Below, one piece after another: positions 57,033-64,000 of a stretch of DNA of 64,000 bases. A program made the position numbers and the translations under genes. The DNA is taken from positions 391,673,886 to 391,737,885 of the forward strand of contig CM077666.1 in assembly GCA_039707655.1 (NCBI GenBank). Reading direction: 5' to 3'. Position 1 is the stretch's first letter; each line of letters starts with the position of its first letter. The DNA comes from Elymus sibiricus (Eukaryota > Streptophyta > Magnoliopsida > Poales > Poaceae). The notes under the pieces were generated by a model. The model worked only from the letters and a program-made list of their open reading frames with translations, did no database searches and was not told the origin of the DNA.

Positions 57033-58746
57033 CTAGGTGGAGGAGTCACCGGTGCCGGGTCGCTCCAGCTCCTTCGTAGCGCCGGTGTCCGCCTCGGCGT
57101 CGGTGTCCGCGTATGCTTCGCCGCTCGAGTCACCCACCTCGTCGAGCGTCTTGGCCTGGCTGCCGTCTGGATCACCAAAAAGCAGCTCATAGGTGTCCTC
57201 CGGGATCTCCTCATCATCGGCAGTCTGCTCTTCGAAGAACTCATCCTGGGGGGTGAAAGCGGCAATCGCACTAGCGCGGCACGCGAGCGGCTCCGCCCGC
57301 TCCAGCAGGTCCGCCTCCGCCTCCGCCCGCTGAGTCGCCAGCTGAGCCAACCTCACTCCCAGATACCTGGAAAGCGCGAGCCGCAGCGCCATCACTATGC
57401 CGGCCCACGCGGCGGAGGCTCTCCAGGCATTGATCTGGGCCGGCGCTATCTCCAGCCACCGGGCCAGCCGGTTGACGGTCGCCGACTGCACCGCATCCGG
57501 CCAGAGGCTGTGCACCACCGCCAGGCCGGCGTCTCGGAACCGGTTCCTGACGCACCTGAACGTCTGCAAGCGGCCCTCAACGGCAATAGCCGTCTCCTCC
57601 ACCACCCAGGTGGCATGTCGCTCGACGCGGTTCCCGGCCACCCGCTGCTCGTCCCGATGGAACCTTACGGCACCTTCGGCCGCCTCCTGTGTCTCCGGGA
57701 GAGCCCCTGAAAGAATGACGGAAAAAGAAAAGACGTAAGGGACCGACCGGCAGCCGAGGCCGGTCAAACGAAGCAGGTGAAGGTGGCATCCGAGACTCAC
57801 CGGCAAGATGCGCGTCAATCTGATGCACCTCGACAAGCACCCCCCGCTCCTTCAGCGCCCACGCTTCATCCTTCTCCGCCAGCACTCGCCAGTGCTCCTC
57901 CGCCAGCCGGTTTAGCTCGGCTTGATGGGCGTCCGCTCGCCGGCCCTGCTCCGCCTCAAACCGGGTCACCCGCTCCTGCAGAAGGTTGCGCTGGCCACTC
58001 ATGTCGCACATGCGGTGCGGCCAGCGCTACAGTGGCAGCACCCGGCAGTCGATGAAGGCCGCGATGAGATCCGTTCCGCGAAGGTGCTCCACATTCTTCA
58101 GCTGCTCCAGTCGGCCACAGACCGCGATGGCTTCCTCTGTCGACCTGCGTGGCTCGAAGCTCCAGTTGTGCCTCTCCACCGGAGCAACATCCGTGAAGGG
58201 CGGCAGGTTTATGTGGTCGGACGCCGGATCCGCGTTCTTCACGTAGAAGAATGAGCGCTGCCATTTCTTCGCTGACTCTAGCAGCGGCAGCTTAGGGAAG
58301 CCTCCCATAGGCCGGATGGTCACAAGAGCTGCTCCATAAGAAGTCATCACCGCCCCCCCCCCCCCCGGCGCTAGTGCCATCTGCGGCTTGAGGAAGAAAC
58401 ATCTGTTCCAGATGACCACCGACGGCTCCAACCCGGCGTAGCCCTCGCAGAAGGCCACGAACGCGAAGAGCTGGAGTATCGAGTTGGGCCCCAAGTGGTG
58501 GGGTTGGAGGCCAAAGTAGTCGAGGAAGAGGCAGAAGAAGTCGCTGGCGGGAAGGCCAAACCCGCGAGTGAAGTGCCCGGCGAAGATGACGACCTCCCCA
58601 TCTCGCGGCTGGGGCGAGACCTCGTCGCCAGGAGCTCGCGTGACCACACGCTCTGCAGGTGGTAGCCTCCGCAGAGAATGAAGATGCTCGATGAGCTCAT
58701 TCGAGATGTCGGAGCCCTCCCACGAGCACTTCTGGGTCGCCATCAC
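57033..58746 (-). pseudogene. Antisense gene of Tat-1 (gypsy-type 'transposase' domain family), two exons
   Basis: On the minus strand ATG 58746 starts exon 1, which runs to 57801. A GT-AG intron of 94 bases (57800-57707) follows, and exon 2 ends at 57033. Phase is kept across the intron, giving 539 codons with one internal TAG at 58029-58027, probably from CAG. Exon 1 contains the GEVVIFAGHFTRGFGLPASDFF and NSILQLFAFVAFC block that I associate with the plant 'putative gypsy type transposon' domain (Pfam PF04195), then a charged, heptad-like stretch (SGQRNLLQERVTRFEAEQ). Exon 2 is helical with an acidic end. Antisense ORFs near the 3' LTR are known in Tat-lineage elements. A run of 14 C at 58353-58366 lies in the coding part. 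Downstream, 56885-57032 is its likely 3' untranslated region. Confidence 0.85.
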
Positions 58747-59359
58747 TGGGCGCGGCAGATAAATGGGAGCGGCGATGGAACTGCGACGGAGGCACGTGCT
58801 GCGATCGACCTGCCGCGTGGAGCAGCGGCGGCGGCGAGCGTACGGACGCAGGCACGCAAAGGAAGAAGAAGAAGCAGCGGTGCGGGGCTAGGGGCATTGG
58901 TGCCTCGGCTCCTCCCCCTCCCCCTCATTTAAGCCCCGCGGGGGCGTGGGAGAAGTGGGACCATTTGCGCCCACGTTCCCCCACCCCTTCCGCGGCAAGC
59001 GGGCGGATTAAACACCTCGGGAAGCGCAAGTGTCCGGGGCCGCCGAAGAAATCCCGCGCGTGCGCCGAGCCCGCGGTCCGGTGGGCCCGCTCTGTGGTGA
59101 CGTCCCGTCGTGCGTGTGGCCTGGCAGGCCTAGGCCTGGCCACGGCGCGGTGTGGCGGGCTCCCGACGGGCGGCGAGCGCGACTTTGTGCGCCAGAAGAC
59201 GAACCGACGGGCCCCTTCGCCTCCGCCATCCAGGCGGGATGCGTGGGGATCCAGACAAGCTCTTCGCGGCCGGCCGGGCCGGACCCGTCGCTCATCAAGG
59301 GGGTAAGCTGCCGGGGCCCCGAGCCGACAGCCGGCGGCCTTGCCAGCTTCGGGGATTAC
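58747..59359 (-). other. Region between the antisense gene and the Tat-1 3' LTR
   Basis: GC-rich sequence without a supported gene; it should hold the promoter of the antisense gene, but I see no clear TATA box. Immediately before the LTR, AGCTTCGGGGATTAC (59345-59359) is the likely plus-strand polypurine tract of the element. Confidence 0.55.
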
Positions 59360-60207
59360 TGTCGGGGGGATAACCCCTGGGTAGGCTCATCAACACTTAA
59401 CCATTTTCAAAACAACGGGGCGGCCAGCACCCCTTAACCCGGCCCGCTTTCCAGCCAGCCTGAAGGCCCTTGACCCGGTCAGGCGCAGCAATGAAGCTCG
59501 ACCCGGCGGCGGACACCCGTGCCGGCATCAGCTCTAGCCGGCCAGATGACGAGACAACCCCCCCCCCACGACGGAGATAGCGTGGCTACAGTGCGCGCCG
59601 CCTCGAAGACCGTGCGACCGTGGCAATAGTGCGTGCCGCCCCGATGACTGGGCAAGCATGGCGATAGTACGCCCTGAAAGCACTGCCCGGGGTCGGCGGC
59701 GGCGACCCGGCGGAGCGCTGTAGCTGAACAGTGCCCGCCGCTCCATGACGCAAGCCGAGACGAGCTGCAGTGTCGGACGGTCGGCGGGGCCCGCAGACGG
59801 CGGGCCCCAGCAGCCGGCAGGTCCCACTGACCGGCATGAGGCGATGACAACTGGGCCCCGCGCCCTAGTAGACCCCCAAGGAGCCCTCCATGCAGGGGGG
59901 CCGAAACCCTGAGTTCTTGATCCCCACGCGAAGCATTCCACCATTCGACCAGGAGAAGAGAGCTAGTCCTCCTTCCTCCTCCACCCAACACAGCTCAAGG
60001 AGCACCATTGTAGCTCGTCTAGTGATCCATCTAGTTGATCTTGCAGGACTAGGGGTGTTACCTCCCCCGGAGGGCCCCAAACCTGGGTACATCATGTGTC
60101 ATTCACCGCTTGTCCCCATTCTCGCCTCCGAAACCCTCTGACGTCCTCCAGCCCCAACCACATTTCATTAGCCTACCCATGGCATTTACCCTGAGCACAC
60201 CACGACA
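59360..60207 (+). repeat. Tat-1 3' LTR (848 bp)
   Basis: It begins TGTCGGGGGGATAACCCC and ends CACGACA, so the termini TGTCG and CGACA are inverted repeats. It contains a GC-rich first half. The following ATGGA is the expected right TSD, and gag code of another Tat element starts there. The partner LTR lies left of the window. Confidence 0.85.
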
Positions 60208-63200
60208 ATGGAGGCAAACGATAAGGCTGGCAAATTTGACGGGCCATATTGCAAGATCCACCGCACTAAAGGTCACGACCTCCAAGAGTGCCGGTAGGTT
60301 GAGCAACTTGCCGAAAAGCAAAAGGCTAAATATGAAAAGCGCGACAAGGAGAAGGGCCAGGATGGTGCTGGCGGATCTGGCAAAAGAGGCCGTGGTGGTC
60401 GAGGAGGCCGTCGCGGCAAGGCCAAGCAGCAAAAAGAGAAACCTGCTAGCGGCTGAGAGAAGAAACATGATGATGATGGATGTGACGAGGAGGACGATGA
60501 AGAGTCCAGTGAGCAACAATTACAGAAAGCAACTGAGGCTATGTGCATTGATGGAGGTGCAGCTTTGCACTCTTCTCACCGCCAACTCAAGCAGTGGGCG
60601 TGTGAGGTCAACGCAGCGGAACCGGCAATAGGCGCCCAGAAGCCGCTTAAATGGTCACACACGCCTATCATTTTTTATGCCGAGGACCACCCTGATCGCA
60701 CAACTGCGGTCGGGTGCTTGCCGTTGTTGGTTTCACCAACAATACGCAACCTCAAGGTCACAAAGATGTTAGTTGACGGTGGGGCTGGCCTAAATTTGAT
60801 TTCACCAGAAGTAATCAAGAGGCTGCAGATTCCTGACAAGGAACTCGAGAAAACTGGCACGTTTCAAGGAGTAAACCCGGGAAGAAGCCAACCTAAAGGC
60901 AAGATCACTTTGCCGGTGACGTTTGGCGGGGAACTCAACTACCAGATAGAGAAAATTGTTTTCGATGTTGTGAAGATCCCTTTGCCGTATAATGGAATTC
61001 TTGGTCACCTGGCGTTGGCAAAATTCATGGCAGCATCTCATTATGCTTACAACACGCTGAAGATGCCAGGGACAATGGGTGTCATAACCATCAACTTCGA
61101 TAAGAAGGATGCAGTTATCTGCGTCGACAAGAAGTATAGAGAAGCGGTTGCAGCATCTGCCGTCAAGGCACCAGCTCCCGCTAAGAAAAAGAAAAACAAG
61201 AAAAATGGCAAGACCTCTGACAAGTCTTCCGGAAAGCACACCTCTTCGGAGTGCTGCACACCCATTGAGGACTTGCCAGAGAGCTCTACCGCCAAGAAGT
61301 CCAAAGCTACTCCACCAGCAACCAAGAAGGTGCCAGCAAAGGAGGATGGCACAGGCTGTACCTTCACCGTCAGTGCCTCTCTTGACAGCAAATAGGAAAG
61401 CGCGCTCGTTGCCTTCCTGTGGGCGAATGTTGATGTGTTTGCATGGCAACCATCTGGCATCCCCGGTGTTCCCAGGGAGGTAATTGAGCACCACCTTGCC
61501 GTTTGTCCCCACGCTCGGCCCGTCAAGCAGAAGGTCAGGAAGCAAGCTTTGGAACGTCAAGAGTTCATTGTAGAAGAAATAAAGAAGTTAGAAGCAGCAT
61601 GCCTACTTAGAGGTGTGCTACATCCAACATGGTTGGCAAATCCAGTTGTAGTACGCAAAGCAAATGGAAAGTGGAGACTTTGTATTGACTATACTAATAT
61701 TAACAAAGCATGTCCAAAGGATCCCTTCCCTTTGTCGCGCATTGATCAAATTGTTCACTCTACTGCCGGCTGCGATCTACTCTCCTTTCTTGATGCGTAT
61801 TCTGGTTATCATCATATATTCATGGCTAAGGAGGATGAGGAGAAAACCGCATTCATTACTCCATGTGGCACATACTGCTTTGTGTGTATGCCTTTCGGAT
61901 TAAAGAGTGCTGGTTCAACCTTTGCAAGAGCTGTCCAAATTGGTTTTGAGCCCCAGCTGCACAGAAATGTGGAAGCATATATGGATGATATAGTGGTAAA
62001 AACCAAGGACAAATCAACCCTCATTCAAGATTTAGAAGAAACATTTGCAAATTTGCGCAAGATCAGTCTGAAGCTCAAGCCTGAGAAGTGTGTATTTGGC
62101 GTTCCATCCGGCAACCTTCTCGGAGTCTTTGTATCTTAGTGTGGAATAGAAGCTAATCCCGACAAGATCAAAGCTATTGAGCAAATTGAAGCACCGAAGC
62201 GCGTCAAGGATGTGCGACGTCTTGCCGGCTGCATTACTACATTGAGCAGGTTCATTTCAAAGTCTACCGAGCGCGCCTTGCCATTTTTCAAGATTTTGAA
62301 AAAGGCAAGTCCAATAAAATGGACTCCGGAAGCGGAGGCCACGCTGCAGGATTTGAAAAGATACCTCTCCTCTGTGCCGACACTAGTTGTGCCAAAACCA
62401 CAAGAGCCGTTGCTGCTGTATTTGGCGGCAACAAATCAAGTGGTCAGTGCTGCATTAGTAGCACAGAGAGAAGTTGATGATGAAGAAACAGCAGTGGCAA
62501 GCCCGTCAAACGACAAGCCAGAATCTTCTCCGGCAGAGTCTGGTGAGTATAAATCAGAAGCAGCGCAAGCAAATGAAGTAAATCAACAGATAGTGCCCAA
62601 GAAGAAATTTGTGCAATGCCCAGTTTACTTTGTAAGCTCCCTATTACAGGGGGCTAGGTCAAGGTACTCTGGCCTCGAGAAAGTTGCACCATTACTTCCA
62701 AGCACATGAGATTATTGTCGTCACTCGCTTTCCGATACAGCGCATTTTGAGAAATCCAGATGCCACCGGCAGGATAGTGGAGTGGGCGTTGGAGCTTTCA
62801 AGCTTTGCACTCAAGTTTGAAAGTACTTCAACAATTCAGAGTAGGGCCTTGGCGGAGTTCATTGCAGAATGGACCCCAACGCAAGATGAAGAGATTCAAG
62901 AATCAGCTCTCCCCGTCAAAGAAACATCTAAGGAATAGATTATGCACTTTGACGGTGCCTTTTCGCTGCAAGGTGCCGGTGCTGGAGTGCTACTTGTCAC
63001 ACCCACCGGGGAGCACCTCAAGTATGTGATTCAGATGCACTTTCCCAGGGAGAAGGCTACAAACAACACTGCTGAGTACGAAGGGCTCCTTGCCGGTCTC
63101 AGGATTGCAATGGACCTTGGAATCAGGAAATTGATCATCCGTGGCGACTCGCAGCTCATTGTCAAGCAGGCCAACAAAGATTATCAGAGCCCGTTGATGG

Positions 63201-64000
63201 AAGCATATGTGGAAGAAGTGAGGAAATTGGAAGAACACTTTGACGGATTGCAAATAAAGCACATTCCTCGTGCGGAAAATAGCATTGCTGATCATCTGTC
63301 AAAGTGTGCCGCTCAGAAGCTTCCTGTGGAACCAGGAACTTTTGTGCTCCATTTGAATCAACCATCAGTCACTCCATCAATTCAGGCAAGCAAAAGAAGG
63401 AAGTTGAACACCGGCAAGCATTTTCTGGCAGAGCTCCCAGAAGCCGTCGGCAAGAATGTTACCGGGAACAACACCACGGTTCTTAGTAAGTAGCAGCCTC
63501 TAGCAGAATGTCAAGTTCTTGCCGTGGAGGCAAGCGCTCCTACACCCGAAGAGATGCCTTTTGTCCTTGTCGTCGAGCCACAGGCTCCGGCATGGGCACA
63601 ACAAATCATCTGTTTCCTTCAAACAAGAGAACTTATCGATGATCAAGAGGACGCTGAGAAAGTAGCTCGTCAGTCAAGTATGTATCAGTTTGTGGATAAC
63701 ATTCTGCACAGAAAGAGACCGGACGGTGTGAAATTAAAGTGTATTTGCCGGGAAGATGGACTGAAGCTGTTGGCGGAGATACATGGAGGTATATGTGGAT
63801 CTCACATAAGTTCAAGAGCACTTGTCAGCAAAGCTTTTTGGCAAGGCTTCTATTGGCCCACTGCCCTCCAGGATGCAACTGAGCTAGTAACCAAGTGTGA
63901 AACATGCCAGTTTCATTCAAAGAATATACATCGGCCAGCTCAAGCTCTTCAAACTATACCTCTCTCCTGGCCCTTCTTGGTCTGGGGGCTTGACATTTTG
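60208..64000 (+). mobile_element. Ty3/gypsy Tat-lineage element (Tat-2), both ends outside window
   Basis: Host sequence of the Tat-1 insertion: its reading frame begins immediately after the Tat-1 LTR, in the middle of gag. Gag end, protease, RT, two RNase H regions and the start of integrase follow in order in one direction to the window edge. It is the outermost element seen on the right side. Confidence 0.9.
60208..64000 (+). pseudogene. Tat-2 gag-pol: gag end, protease, RT, dual RNase H, start of integrase
   Basis: The zinc-like motif YCKIHRTKGHDLQEC (60260-60290) and a glycine/arginine-rich stretch end gag. The protease LVDGGAGLNLI is near 60775, and RT has LCIDYTNINKACPKDPFPLSRID and YMDDIVVKT (near 61985). 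A degenerate gypsy RNase H (62320-62690) is followed by a second, plant-type RNase H with FDGA, NNTAEYEGL, RGDSQLIV and SIADHL (62945-63300), the arrangement known for the Tat lineage. The integrase HHCC region (HGGICGSH, CETCQFH) is at 63780-63920. Lesions are TAG at 60295, 61393, 62137, 62936 and 63491, TGA at 60454, and an in-window deletion near 62675 that shifts the frame and removes the QKLLFALLMA-like segment. Integrase core and all downstream parts are outside. Confidence 0.92.

Larger units (their letters stand above)
23398..60207 (+). mobile_element. Non-autonomous Ty3/gypsy Tat-lineage element (Tat-1), left end outside window
   Basis: The visible pieces are 23398-26004, 33957-35293 and 56880-60207, separated by an Athila-type and a Tekay-type insertion whose TSDs let the pieces be joined. 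They hold a gag-protease frame, an unknown C-terminal region, an antisense gene and the 3' LTR. No RT, RNase H or integrase is found between protease and the antisense gene, so it cannot move unaided. The antisense gene and the LTR ends TGTCG and CGACA suit the Tat (Retand/Ogre-like) lineage. The right TSD would be ATGGA (60208-60212). It sits inside the gag of Tat-2. Confidence 0.85.

Noticed and set aside
60802..61560. A 252-codon open frame on the minus strand
   Set aside because: It is antisense to the protease-RT linker of Tat-2, with no recognisable motif and no splice context; composition explains it.

Overview
The window reads as intergenic DNA of a large grass genome, most likely Triticeae (wheat, barley, rye or Aegilops). 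Every stretch can be assigned to a transposable element, and I see no cellular gene, tRNA, rRNA or CRISPR array. The clade calls rest on visible motifs, on tRNA-Met and tRNA-Asp primer sites, and on target-site duplications (TSDs) read directly. Family names such as Fatima are from memory and tentative.

The layout is a nest up to six levels deep. The outermost layer at the right (60208-64000, +) is a Ty3/gypsy Tat-lineage element (Tat-2). It contains gag-pro-RT, dual RNase H and the start of integrase, and runs off the window. It was hit by a second Tat element (Tat-1, +) whose 3' LTR is 59360-60207. Tat-1 has a gag-protease frame, a C-terminal region that replaces RT and integrase, and an antisense intron-containing gene. 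Three insertions lie in Tat-1. The first is an Athila-type LTR (22390-23397, -), itself split by a CACTA transposon (1-22389, +). The second is a complete Athila-type gag-protease element (26005-33956, -, TSD CGCAC). The third is a Tekay-type chromovirus (Tekay-3, 35294-56879, +). The CACTA holds another Tekay-type chromovirus (Tekay-1, 6673-22315, -, TSD TAGCA), and that holds a solo LTR (13734-17115, TSD TCAGA). Tekay-3 is split by a large non-autonomous element (43328-53292, +) with LTRs of about 4.4 kb.

The coding content is transposon machinery in decay. The CACTA carries the end of its transposase, a broken second gene with a degenerate Ulp1-like domain, and a small Cauli_VI-like gene with a membrane segment. 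The Tekay elements carry gag-pol polyproteins ending in a chromodomain, each preceded by a separate small gene called ORF0 here. The non-autonomous element has no gag or pol, and its only coding content is two diverged ORF0 copies. Premature stops are mostly TAG where the sister copy or family has CAG or TGG, as expected from decay at methylated CHG sites.

The items I consider least explained are the ORF0 family and its retention in a gag/pol-less element. Next come two tandem hairpin arrays with compensatory stem changes (28900-29216 and 46745-46995), and a hairpin before the polypurine tract that survives where the protein code is gone. Last are cis-motifs shared between LTRs of otherwise different families.
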